Shown here in pieces: positions 11,775 to 23,040 of a DNA stretch of 64,000 nt (position 1 is the stretch's first letter; each line of letters starts with the position of its first letter). This stretch comes from Hybos culiciformis (taxonomy: Eukaryota > Arthropoda > Insecta > Diptera > Hybotidae). The stretch spans positions 108,374,485 to 108,438,484 of the forward strand of contig OZ023273.1 of assembly GCA_964007475.1 (NCBI GenBank), in the 5' to 3' direction. The position numbers and the translations under genes were made by a program. The notes below the pieces were generated by a model. It did no database searches. It was not told the DNA's origin and saw only the letters and a program-made list of their open reading frames with translations.

Positions 11775-12260
11775 AAACGCACTGTCACTCACATTATTGA
11801 GTAACTATAAGGTCGAAAAAGCTCACAGCGTTCAAACTGATCGTATAAAACTTGATGAACGCTTTTTCCATGATGAAATTATTTTTAATTTCTTTCTCAT
11901 CAAGCAAAAATAATTAATTTAAAAAAAAAATCTAGATGGGACCAAGTTTATAATTAATAAGTATACCTTAGTTTTTTTGTTTCATTTTATTGCTTATCAA
12001 TTTAAAACATTTAAATAAATCACATAATATTAATAGTTTACATTTATTCTACGAAAAAATATTATTGATTATATATAAAAATTAAAGTTTTTGCTGACAT
12101 TTGGTCGATTACTTTCTTCGCTGGAAATTTTTTTCGACTTTTCTGTACCATTTTCTAACATTTATGCGATATTTGAAAATTTTTTAAAATTATTATTAAC
12201 AAACACTAGAATAGAGCGAAACAGCGTTCGCGCCATCATCGACCAGTTCATAATATAGTT

Positions 12261-12266
12261 TTTATT
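12261..12266 (-). promoter_or_regulatory. AATAAA polyadenylation signal of the odorant receptor
   Basis: AATAAA on the minus strand lies 15 bases beyond the receptor stop codon (12282-12284). The position suits a very short 3' UTR. Confidence 0.45.
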
Positions 12267-12281
12267 ATGTTTGTCCAACTT

Positions 12282-15200
12282 CTATTTTTGAAAACTCATC
12301 ATAACAGTATAAAAATTGTAAGCAGCTTTTAAAATCTGAAAATACAACAAAAAATATAAAATTATGTTCTTATTAATTATTAATTATTGTAATTATTTGG
12401 CAATTATGTAATTGTGTACATTTCACAAAAATCTATAGAAATAATAAAATGTTTTTGCATTTAAAATCGATAAAACCATGAAAATCAAAATTTCTGTTAA
12501 ATTTAAAATTTTAAAATTATTTCTCAATAAATTTAATTTATATATATTGAGAAATCATTGTATATATATAATATAAGTTAATTTCGTTAGATCAAAAGTT
12601 AAAAATAAAAACAAGTAAAATGGAATAATTTTATGGGTACAAAGAAGTTTCACAACAATTGATGACGATAATCATTACATTACTTTTGCAAGATGCTGTA
12701 GAAATTGTAATTAAATATGAAATACTAATGTACATATGCTCATTTAATTAATTTAATAAAATAAACGTTTACTATTTTATATAAATTAACTTGAAACATT
12801 ATTATATGATTTTTAGGTAATAACTAACCTAGATATTTAAATAAAAAAATAGTTTTTCAAGACCAGTCGAGTTTTGAACTAGAATATATTTTAAAGTGTA
12901 TTATACAATTATATATAAACTCACCTTATCTGTAATCGCTTGACCAGCGAAATTATACGCTGCTGCTTGTAAAATATAAAATGTTGATGCAACTGCGAAG
13001 GTAATTTTGTCTGGCCTAGATAATGCGACGGTAAATACACTTAACGCAATCACATAACTCACTATGTACAATTGAATTAAACAAATCATTCCAAAGGCTT
13101 TCTCAATTTTCAATTTGAATCTTCAAGTAAATAAATCAGATATTTTTTATCATAATACTGAAATAATTCGATTTTTTTTTTAAAGGAAGAAAGTCAGATT
13201 TGCTCTAAAAGCTTCTTTAATGAATATATAATGTTTATAAATAAAGTGTTAAAATAAAACGTTGTTAATTCCAAAAAAAATTATATCGATAAAAAAGATA
13301 GAAAAATTTTCAAATTACACAGGCTTTTTTTTATATAGAGGAAAAAAAATCTGTTAAAAGGTCTGGTTGAAAAACGTTTATTTATGTTCATAAAAGTAGT
13401 CTATTGAATTAGTAACGTTTGATTTTAGATGACACAATTTTATTTAAAGACATTTTTAATTTTTCTCATCATATTCGTTGCAAAGTCATCCTTAATATTT
13501 TGAATAGCTTTGAGAAAAAAATGACATAAAGGCAGTTCCGTTCGAAAAAATTTCAATTTCAAAAATTACTTAAAAAGAATACATGGTTCAGACTTCAATC
13601 AATTTAAAATTTGATTTATATAAAATAAGGATTCTTACATCACATTACTTACCCAAAAATTCTTAACGAAAATCGTATAATTTCTTTTAATTTATAAAGA
13701 AATTCATTATTACTGAGCTGCTGTTCGCAAATGTCTAATAATTTTTGGTTCAATTCACTTTCCAATTTATAATACATCAATAATATTAAAGTAAATGTCT
13801 TAATGAAAATTATTGTAATAAAAAAAAATTAAAAAATTTTAATAAATATGGATATAAAACTATATACATAGTTTGTAAATTTTAATTTGTATTTTTTGTT
13901 TTATATATAATATATTATATATTGCATATAGTTTCTAATTTAATAATTATAATTATAATTTTTCAATTGTTAAATAAAAATTAAAAACTAAAAACTAAAA
14001 ACTAATAATTATAACTTTTTTCGATAATATAAATTAAATGTTTTTTTATAAGAATTAATTTCATTTCTAATTTTATAATCTTAAAAAGAACCTATTTTAT
14101 TAAAAAAGTCTACCTAGCAGTTGCTCTTCGGTTGGAATTGGAATATTATATGTAAAGTAAAATTAATATTTGATTCTATAATCGTAGTTAATTTTTCCAA
14201 AGCAAAAATCTTTTTCTAATAAGAACGTAATTTGTATGTAAGTTTAATAATAATGTCAAAAAAAATATCAAAAAAATATCCAAATTAAATGTCTTGTTTT
14301 TTAAACTATTCTTAATACAATAAATATGTCGTGCATTTACAGAAGGGGTCATGCAACGTTTTGTTCAAAAAAAATTAAATTTTAACTCAAAATACATATT
14401 TCCATTATAAGACGAGTTTCTAACATAAAGTGTATAGAACATAGTGTAATTTTTGAGTTAAAATCCTGTTTGTGAACATAAGTAAACTAAATAAACATCA
14501 ACCATAAATATTTAAGTTCGATTTGAAAAAGCTGACTATGTTTAACTCGTTTGAAGTTCTATTTATTAGTCAAGTCTCAAAATTCTGTAATCGGTCAAAG
14601 AACAAACTAGATATCGTTTAGACCGGAGACTATAAAGTATAAACTTAAAATAATTGAATGCACAAAATTAAAATGAAGTTTTTACTAAAACCAATTTTAT
14701 GAAAACCTTTTGTTTTTATATAATTATAATCTATATATATAAAACCGAAGTTGTCTGTTTGTCTGTTTGTCTGTTTGTATGTTTGTATGTTCCGAATAGG
14801 CTCCTAAACCGCTCAACCGATCGTTTTCAAACTTACACCATGTCTTTGTGTCAGGTCGGGAGTCGGTATAGGCTATTTTAGAATTTAATTGGCCTCCTAC
14901 CCAGGGACCTTCCCGGCGGCGGACTTCAAAAGTTCGTCCGATTTCATTCAAATTTGGTACGTAAAAAGAGGAAGTGATTACACACAAATTCCGTAACAAA
15001 AAATTTGTTGACCTTCTACCCAGGGACCTCCTACCCAGAGACCTCCCCTGCGGGCGGACCTCAAAATTCGTCCGATTTCATTCAAATTTTGTATGTAAAA
15101 AGAGGAACTGATTACACGCAAATTTAATAACAAAAAATTTGTTGACCTCCTACCCAGGGACCTCCTACCCAGGGACCTCCTACCCAGGGACCTCCTACCC

Positions 15201-18032
15201 AGGGACCGCCTACCCAGAGACCTCCCTAGGGGGCGGACTTTAAAAGTTCGTCGGATTTCATTCAAATTTGGTATGTAAAAAGAAGAACTGATTACACACA
15301 AATTTCGTAACAAAAAATTTGTTGACCTCCTACCCAGGGATCTCCTACGCAGAGACCTTCCCTGGGGGGCGGACTTCAAAAATTCGTCCGATTTCATTCA
15401 AATTTGGTATGTAAAAAGAGGAACTGATTACACACAAATTTCGTAACAAAAAATTTGTTGACCTCCTACCCAGGTACCTCCTACGCAGAGACCCCTTTCA
15501 GGGCGGATTTTAAAAGTTCGTTCGATTTCATTTAAATTTGGTATGTAAAAAGAGGAACTGATTACACACAAATTTCATAACAAAAAATTTGTTGACCTCC
15601 TGCCCAGGGACTCCCCTCGGGGCGGACTTTAAAAGTTCGTCCAATTTCATTCAAATTTGGTATGTAAAAAGAAGAACTGATTACACAAAAATTTCGTTAC
15701 AAAAAATTTGTTAACCTCCTACTCAGCGACCTCCCCGAGAGCGGACTTCAAAAGTTCGTCCGATTTCATTCACACGTAAAAAGAGAAAATGATTACACAT
15801 TAATTTCGTAACAAAAAATTTATTGACCTCCTACCCTAGGGGAGGACTTCAAAATTTTGTCCGATTTGATTTAAATTTGCTACATAAAAATGATTAAACA
15901 CACGAATTTCGGCCCCCTCTTTTTAGGGGTCTCTTCGAATATATAGAAATCAATTTCTTTATTATACTAATAACTACAAAATATTAAAAACTAAGCCACT
16001 CAACCGATCGATTCAAAATTTACACCGTCTCTTTGTCTCGGGGTCGTTATAGGCTATTTTAAAATTTGAATGGCACCCTACCCAGGAACCCCTCCCAGGG
16101 AGGACCGATTTTATTCAAATTTGAGTCATAAAAAGAGGAAATGGATAAAAACATAAATTTGGTTTGGTTTAGAAACCTGTTTAAGGGAAGGATATCATTC
16201 GATTTCATACAATTTAAGTGTTGAATAACTAGAAATGATATATATTAATTCTTCTTAGATATTTTCCCAAATTTATAAAATAACTAGCTCCTATAATTGT
16301 TCATCAATCTGACAACAAAAAATTCACTTAAAACGTGTGTTCCACAACAACGTGTGTGCGGGTACAGCTAGTATAAATATAATATATAAATATAAAACTC
16401 AAATAGCATTGCTTGACTCACCACATCAAATATTCCTGTAAAACTTTGTATAATAGTTGTTGATATTCCTTCAAGAATCCATAATAATTGGAAATATGGT
16501 GTTTCTGATATGTTCAATTCTATTGGTAATCTTTTTATTCCATAAGTATAATAATAAAAAAAAGGTTGCGAGAGAAATGTTATTGAAATAATGTGGCAAA
16601 ATGTGATGACACTTTTTAAAAGTTTTCGTAAAATTTGTTTATTTTCCTTAATAAATATTTCATGCGAATTAGAATCTTTCATTTCTTCATGCATTCTTTC
16701 CAAATCATGAATCAAAAATTTGTATAATTTTTCAGATCTGGCAACAAATATAATCCTGCACCAATAGAAAATGGTTGAGAAAACCGCAATCAGCTGTCGC
16801 AAATAATCAGCCTTTATCAAAGACAACTGATAAGTCTCAGCAATAAAAAAAAAATGGCCTGAACCGAGAAATAATAGCTAGAAAAATGGCAAAAATAAAT
16901 TATTTTATTATGAAGTACATACATTATCAAGAAGTTATTGGTACGATTTAATTCGTTAAGACCCACCGCGAAAAAGCTGGAGTTTTGGTGGTTTGCAATT
17001 CGTGTAACACTAAAACACCAATTTGCTTCAAAAGTACTAAATTAAATAGGAATGTTTTATACAGCTTCTAGAACATGTGCTGATTCCATTCATAATATGG
17101 ATGATGGAGCAGTTTTTCAAATCGTTACATTAATGTTCTTGATTGCCCAGTTCAGTTCGTAGTCCACATTTTAACGCAATAGATAATCTTTGGGAATTAC
17201 GGAAAGGCGAGCTTATCAAAATGGTCGACAAGCGTTTCTACCCTTAAAGTAGAAATATATAATGTTGGGAGAGAAGTTGGGCAATAAACTTTAGGAAACC
17301 TTGAAAATTCGATGCCAAACCAAATTTTCGATTTGGAGTTCCAACAAAAAATTAATTTTTTTTTACAAATTTATACACTTATTACCTGATTTTTTTAAGT
17401 AGCGATTTTCGCCAAATTAAATTATTTCATTATTTATATATTTTTTAAATGAACAAATAGTTATGTTTCTGTATAAAACATCTTAGTTTAAGTAGAATTA
17501 AAAATGTGTTTAGTTAAAACCCGCAGTAGTGAATTATCGTCAGACACGGCCCAATCTAGATTTTCTTTATGATATTTTCATATTTATATTAAAGTTTGAT
17601 GAGACATTACTTGAATACAAGTATCTAGAGAGTTTAATATTTTAATTAATTAGCAAGACCAAGTTCGAGTTTAAATTAATAATGTGGAACTACGAAAAGT
17701 GGGAATTCAAAATCCCAGGACTGAATATGCTGAATCCATAAAAACGTTAGGCTCAATATTATTTGTTTGGTAATCTGGAACAACTTTATCGAACTTATAT
17801 TTTCCAATTATTAAAACGAAAGTTGATTTTCTAATTGAACTTAAAGTAAATAATTTTGATTTCAGTGATAAAACATTTCAGTGATTAAACAAAAATAAGA
17901 TATTATTTAAACTATTTTCTGTTTTGAACTTTGATTTCAACTTACAATTGCAGATATTACCCGTCCCTTTTTATTTTCTGGCCAAATTTTAACATAGGAT
18001 AAAATCTTTTTCAGTTCATCAAATAAACTCAT
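12282..18032 (-). CDS. Insect odorant receptor (7tm_6), five exons, apparently lacking one
   Basis: Odorant-gated channel subunit of the olfactory neuron membrane, expected to pair with Orco. Minus-strand exons: 17946-18032 (ATG, ILSYVKIWPENKK), 16422-16877 (two or three membrane segments and ARSEKLYKFLIHDLERM), 13653-13798 (YKLKEIIRFSLRIF), 12925-13120 (FYILQAAAYNFAGQAITDK) and 12282-12335 (ILKAAYNFYTVMMSFQK, stop). All have AG/GT borders and junction phases 0, 0, 2 and 0, so the frame joins throughout to 312 residues. Known receptors are about 370-450 residues. Missing is the segment between the FAGQ-like and final YNFYT motifs, normally carrying a conserved W and an R.Q motif. No exon for it was seen at 12336-12924. 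Because the flanking phases are both 0, loss of such an exon would keep the frame. The gene is either a pseudogene or has a very diverged exon. Confidence 0.85.
14730..16371. mobile_element. Non-autonomous Helitron in OR intron 2
   Basis: It begins TCTATATATATAAAACC and ends GGTACAGCTAG. The host bases are A before and T after: the classic Helitron arrangement of 5'-TC, 3'-CTRR and insertion between A and T without target duplication. The opening, with TGTCTGTTTG repeats and then ACCGATCG...TTCAAACTTACACC, is the familiar head of insect Helitrons. It has no Rep/helicase frame. Most of its length is an internal tandem array. Confidence 0.85.
15005..15850. repeat. Minisatellite array inside the Helitron
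   Basis: About seven units of roughly 110-180 bp, each with GACCTCCTACCCAGGGACC, a GGGCGGACTTCAAAAGTTCG block, GATTTCATTCAAATTTGGTA, GTAAAAAGAGGAACTG and TAACAAAAAATTTGTTG. Within the unit starting near 15145 the 15-17 bp GACCTCCTACCCAGG word is itself amplified about five times. Long reading frames on the minus strand here are by-products of the repeat. Confidence 0.9.
17040..17247 (+). pseudogene. Tc1-like transposase relic
   Basis: The frame 17146-17247 reads SPHFNAIDNLWELRKGELIK. This matches the C-terminal catalytic signature of Tc1-type transposases (SPDLNPIENLW followed by a basic stretch). Upstream, in a different and interrupted frame, ADSIHNMDDGAVFQ resembles the preceding block with the second catalytic Asp. 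Stops and frame changes make it dead. It lies in intron 1 of the odorant receptor. Confidence 0.6.
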
Positions 18033-19033
18033 TTTTTTTTTCTAATTACTAGAATCCTTTGCAGTTTAAAATAATTTAACTAACTGATTAAATAAAAAAA
18101 TTTAAATGCAATTTATATGAAATTCTCCTTTAAAACTCGTTAAAGAAAAGGTGTTTGCAAGAAAAATATTTACTGTACAGCCTGAGTACAAACTTTGTTT
18201 TTATTGATATGTGTTAATATGCACTAAAACGATTTTTTTTAATTATATGTACACCAAGTAATGATATGTTTCCTCATACCGTAATTTTTCTCAAAACAAG
18301 AAAAAATCCATATGGAACAATGTTTAGAAGTTAGTTTAACAAAAATTTGATATTTATTAATTGAAGGGATAAGATCATAAAAACAAAAGGTTTGAATTCA
18401 ACATATGATCGAAGCATAATATTTATTTTAAATATTTGTTGAATTAAATTGAATTAAATTTGTTCCAATAGTGCTGAGTCAATTACTCTAAAATTACAGT
18501 AGATCTAGAATCTAGCTAGGCACTGAACTAATTTTTTTTTGGTTGCATTCGACTTCTGTACCTGCAAGTCTTTGTAGTTTTTAAAGAAAAACAGAGTTGA
18601 TCTTGGTATGTTAAGAAAATGAATGAAATGGTTTTGAACCGAGTACATATAAAGTTCGTTAAAACTAAAATTCAATAACTCATTTTGAAAAAATACCAGT
18701 TTGCTTATGATTCAAAATAAGCTGAAGGAAACTAACATTTCTCATTTATGAACAAAATGATTTTAAACTTATATTTGCATGTTGCTAATATCTCGTTGAT
18801 GGAGTATTTTAAAAATGTCCATAATTATGATGTTTAACAAATTTGATATATTCTATTTTATTGAAGTTATCAAAAATTCATAATACTATTAATATTGTAT
18901 TAAATTTTTAATTACTGTAGGAAAACATTGCTTTTTATTTACAAGCTACCATAGGTACTATAGTGTAATATGTTCAATATACTTTTTTCTTTGTAAATAA
19001 ATACAAATATTATATTAATTATGAGATAATTAA

Positions 19034-20533
19034 CCCAATAGGAACTTAGAGAAGTAATGACAAAAGTCATCAATGAAATCATCGCCTTCATCCTTTGAAA
19101 ATTTCATTAAAGACAAATTCATTTGGTAGTAATTAGAAAATAAGTACTTGATTCCTTTCTCGATGACAATGTAACGAAGTTGTCATCAACAAAAAAAATT
19201 ATTCGGAATTCTATGAAAAAATAACTGTTAATTAAAAAAAAAGCATGATGAAATTGGATATAAATATGGAAGCGTTTCATTTTGATATATTCCACCGAAT
19301 CTAGGCTAATTCATCGCCTAGCAATTCATCGCCAAGCAATTCATCGCCTGCAATTCATCGCCAGCAATTCATCGCCAGCAATTCATCGTCAAGCAATTCA
19401 TCGTCAAGCAATTCATCGTCAAAAAGTTCACCGCCAAGCAATTCATCGCCAAGCTATTCATCGCCAGTATTTCATCGCCAGTAATTCATCGCCAGCAATT
19501 CATCGCCAGTAATTCATCGCCAGTAATTCATCGCCAGCAATTCATCGCCAGCAATTCATCGCCAGCAATTCATCGCCAGCAATTCATCGCCAGCAATTCA
19601 TCGCCAGCAATTCATCGCCAAGCAATCCATCACCAGCAATTCATCGCCGCCGGCGGCGATGAATTGCTGGCGATTCATATTTTAGGTTTTTTTTTGTTTC
19701 TTTTTTATATTTCGGCGAAAAAAAAATTTTGCCGTCGAAAAATGTATGAAAATTTTGAGTGGCCGTATCTCCAAAACGGGGCATTTCCGAAAAAAAAACT
19801 TTTGAATTTGTTGATTTGGGAACCGCCTCTACTTCCTCACCAAGTTTCTGCCACATCGGGCTAATTTTTTTTTTTATTTTTTTTTATATATTTCGAAAGA
19901 AAAAAAATTTTTCCATAGAAAAATGTATGAAAATTTTGAGGGGCCAAATCTCCGAAACAGAGCATTTCCAAGAAAAAAGCTTCTGTATTTGGTGGTTTGG
20001 GCACCGCCTCTACCCAATCACCAATTAGCGATGAATTGCTGGCGATGAATTGCTGGCGATGAATTGCTGGCGATGAATTGCTGGCGATGAATTACTGGCG
20101 ATGAATTGCTGGCGATGAATTGCTGGCGATGAATTGCTGGCGATGAATTACTGGCGATGAATTACTGGCGATGAATTGCTGGCGATGAATTGCTGGCGAT
20201 GAATTACTGGCCATGAATTACTGGCGATGAATTGCTTGGCGATGAATTGCTTGGCGATGAACTTTTTGACGATGAATTGCTTGACAATGAATTGCTGGCG
20301 ATGAATTGCTGGCGATGGATTGATTCGCGATGAATTGCTAGGCGATGAATCAGTCGCTTACCATTCCACCTGCTCCTTTTACCGATGACTTTGTAAGCAA
20401 CAAAGTCATCAATGAATTAGGCGGCCATATATGTGGGGATATCATCGAGATTTGGGAGTAAGAAAGCCGTCACCGGCAGCAACTTTGTCTTCAGAACGTC
20501 ATTGATGTTTTCATGCTTCCAGTTCCTATTGGG
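19034..20533. mobile_element. Foldback-like element with short-repeat arms
   Basis: The termini are CCCAATAGGAACT and its exact complement, and the insertion is absent from the matching site in duplication copy A (about 3482). Inside, about two dozen direct 14-15 bp units (AATTCATCGCCAGC) at 19303-19650 face about 20 inverted units (GCTGGCGATGAATT) at 20028-20345. A perfect 38-bp palindrome marks the flip at 19633-19670. The spacer 19671-20027 holds two diverged tandem copies of about 180 bp. No transposase is encoded. Long arms built of short tandem repeats are the hallmark of Foldback elements. Only A residues can be suggested as target duplication. Confidence 0.85.
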
Positions 20534-21780
20534 AAATAAAAACAAATCATAATTGTATTGGGCACATACATACTTATATACTTATGTTTTATTAATTTCT
20601 TTCATTAAAATGGAATCAATAGGCTTATGCTTCAATTCACAATATTCTAAGTAATACAATATTAAGAGAATAAGAACATAATAATAAATTCCTTTATGTC
20701 CTGAATGCCTATTTCCTTTAAATTTAAGATCTTTCCTTATATGGCTCAGTTAGGATCGAAACAGTGCATAAATTATAATCATCTTTTTATATCTTAAATA
20801 AAAAAATAAATACACTTTTCATGCAAGAATGTAAAATTACCTATACTTAAATACAATAATATAAAATAAAAATAATAAAAAGGTGTATTTATAACTTTTT
20901 TAGTACACACTGAAAAACTTTTCAGTTTCATTTTCTGCTATTCAGAATAGCAAGCTTTAAACAGCTGTTCGTACCATTAATAGTAGCAATAAAAACTACT
21001 TTAATAGTAAAATTTGCTATTAAATTAAACATAAAATGCAAGTTAATATAGCTGCAACAAAAATAGCTAATTTTGCTATCTGAAAATGCAACTGCAATAA
21101 ATTAAAAATAAAAATTTGAATTATTTGAATATGTTATTATTAATCTAAATAATTACTATTTATTTGAATTAAAATTGCTAACTTTTTTAATTACGATAAA
21201 TATTTAGAATGTCAGAAATTACTATGTTGAGTTGAAAAACTCCATTTCTCATCCAACATTTAATTCCATTTAGTACAAGATATTTTGCTTTTAAAACTAA
21301 CAAATGGTGTTAAGTAAATAACAGAAATTGCTATTTAAAAAATAGGAGAAACTATTTGAATAGCAAATCAATTTATTTGTGTTTGCTCATTATGTTACTT
21401 TTCTCCCATTGTCAATTTGTGTTCATACGGGAAGAAAGTGAATAAAAAAAAAAAAAAGTAAATTAATAAATAAAAATAAAATTATAAAAAAAATTTATTA
21501 AAATTTATTAAAATTATTTTTCAATTAAATATGAGTGATGACTGATGAAATATTCTAAAAGAATAGAATTTTGAAGACTACATAGCCATATTTACCGTAA
21601 GTATTTTTCCTCGTAATCGCATTAATTTTTGTGAAAGAGCAGCCAGGTGTTTTTTTTATTCTATTTTAGATTTCTATTATTTATCTTTTTCAGGTTATAC
21701 GACTATAAAAAATAATATTAAATTATTAAAAAAACTTTTTTAATTATAATATTAGTATTTTGTTTTCCATTTTTCTACAG

Positions 21781-22001
21781 ATGAAAGATTTGGAAAAGAA
21801 GAATTCCATAGTGGTTTCGACGTTCATAAGACCCCAAGGACTCAGGCCTTCTTTCGGACAACATTTAAATCGGAATTTTTACAACCAAACGTAAGTTCTT
21901 GTTTTGCTTAAAAATTTGTATTTGATAAATATTTATTTTCTTTTTTTCTTAGGAAATTCCAGGAGGATCTGGTTCCACTATTTAGCGACAGCGAGATATG
22001 A
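21781..22001 (+). CDS. Possible two-exon 52-residue micro-gene inside the CACTG element
   Basis: Coding exons would be 21781-21890 and 21953-22001. The ATG directly follows a pyrimidine-rich acceptor (TTTTTCTACAG). Exon 2 ends in GTAAGT. The next acceptor TTTTTTTCTTAG joins in frame, giving a 52-residue product with STFIRPQGLRPSFGQHLNRN and ending QEDLVPLFSDSEI before TGA. A further donor (ACCGTAAGT near 21595) suggests an upstream exon whose last codons are also open. Base composition is richer in G and C than the surroundings. I do not recognise the peptide. It may be a captured host-gene fragment, a remnant of the element's own spliced gene, or chance. Confidence 0.4.
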
Positions 22002-22056
22002 AACATTCGGGTTAATTTTAAGTCAACAAAATATGTAGTAGAAAATTAGTATAAAT

Positions 22057-22649
22057 TAGGGTTTGCAGCCCCGCGATCCCGGGATCCCGGTGTTTCTTTA
22101 AATCCCGAAATCCCGTGACTAAAATAACTAATCCTGGGATTTAATTTTTGTCTGAATTATATTTTGAAATTTTTTTCTCGTCAAAATTCTCTAAGAATTT
22201 AATCGCAGATTTTTTTTTGTGAAATACATACGTAGAATTTTTTTAGTGCAATTATTTTTTTCTCAACAAAATGTTCCAAGAATTTAATTCTCAGAAAATT
22301 TAAATTTTTTTTATGGAATACGTAGAATTTTTTTTTGTGCAATTAACTAGTTCTAGACGCATTTTAGTTTTACGCATTTAATATTCAGTTTACAATTAAA
22401 ATTTACGAGTGAACAAGTGTTTTGGTGAGCATAATAGAACAATAAGATAGTTTATTAGTGGGGTTTTCAAAGATTAGATTTTTTATTTATGTTTTCAGTT
22501 TTATTATGTAATTTCAACTATGATAATGTGTAAGTATTTTTTATAAATATTCAATTCTAATCCCGGTACCAATCCCGGGATCCCGGGATTTAAATAATGT
22601 GATCCCGAAATCCCGGGATTGGAAATATAATACGGGATTGCAAACCCTA
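22057..22649. mobile_element. hAT-type MITE with 8-bp TSD GTATAAAT
   Basis: The ends are TAGGGTTTGCA and TGCAAACCCTA, flanked by GTATAAAT at 22049-22056 and 22650-22657. Next to the ends are clustered GATCCCGGGATCCCGG-type palindromes. Related in terminus and architecture to 355-1345. It is nested in the CACTG element. Confidence 0.85.
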
Positions 22650-22729
22650 GTATAAATACAATATAACATTAAGACTTTAAAATCCAATAAATAATTTTTC
22701 TTTTAAATTAACTGTGTCATGTTTATTTT

Positions 22730-23040
22730 AAATACAGATTTTTTATAGAAATTGTATTAAATGAATTTCATTTTTCTTTTCAGGAACCAGCAAAACTAAG
22801 GATTTTTCGACAATACCAAATAATTATTAAAAAAATTATTGCAAATTTAATCAGATGAAGTGATAAATAATTAATATTATGTGAGTGTAAAACGTACTAC
22901 ACGATACTTCATTTGATTAAATTTATGATAAATTTTTCTAATAATTATTATAGGTATTGATGAAAAATACTTTGTTTTGCTGAAAAGAAAAATGGAATTC
23001 ATTTAATAAAACCAAAATTGCATTTTATATAGGTAAATTT
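22730..23040. repeat. Long imperfect hairpin
   Basis: Two arms of about 150 bp face each other around 22883. The left arm words ATTAAATGAATTTCATTTTT, CTTTTCAG and AAATTTAATCAGATGAAG return in reverse complement on the right with few mismatches. The left arm has an acceptor-like TTCTTTTCAG at 22783. A transcript would fold into a long double strand. Confidence 0.8.

Noticed and set aside
12600..12700. Candidate penultimate OR exon after TTTCTACAG on the minus strand
   Set aside because: The phase-0 frame stops after six codons and none of the expected residues appear.
14978..15397. 139-codon minus-strand frame with RSLGRRSLGRRS repeats
   Set aside because: Translation of the Helitron minisatellite; no start context or family.
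19282..19512. Frame rich in AIHRQ repeats
   Set aside because: Translation of the Foldback arm repeats.
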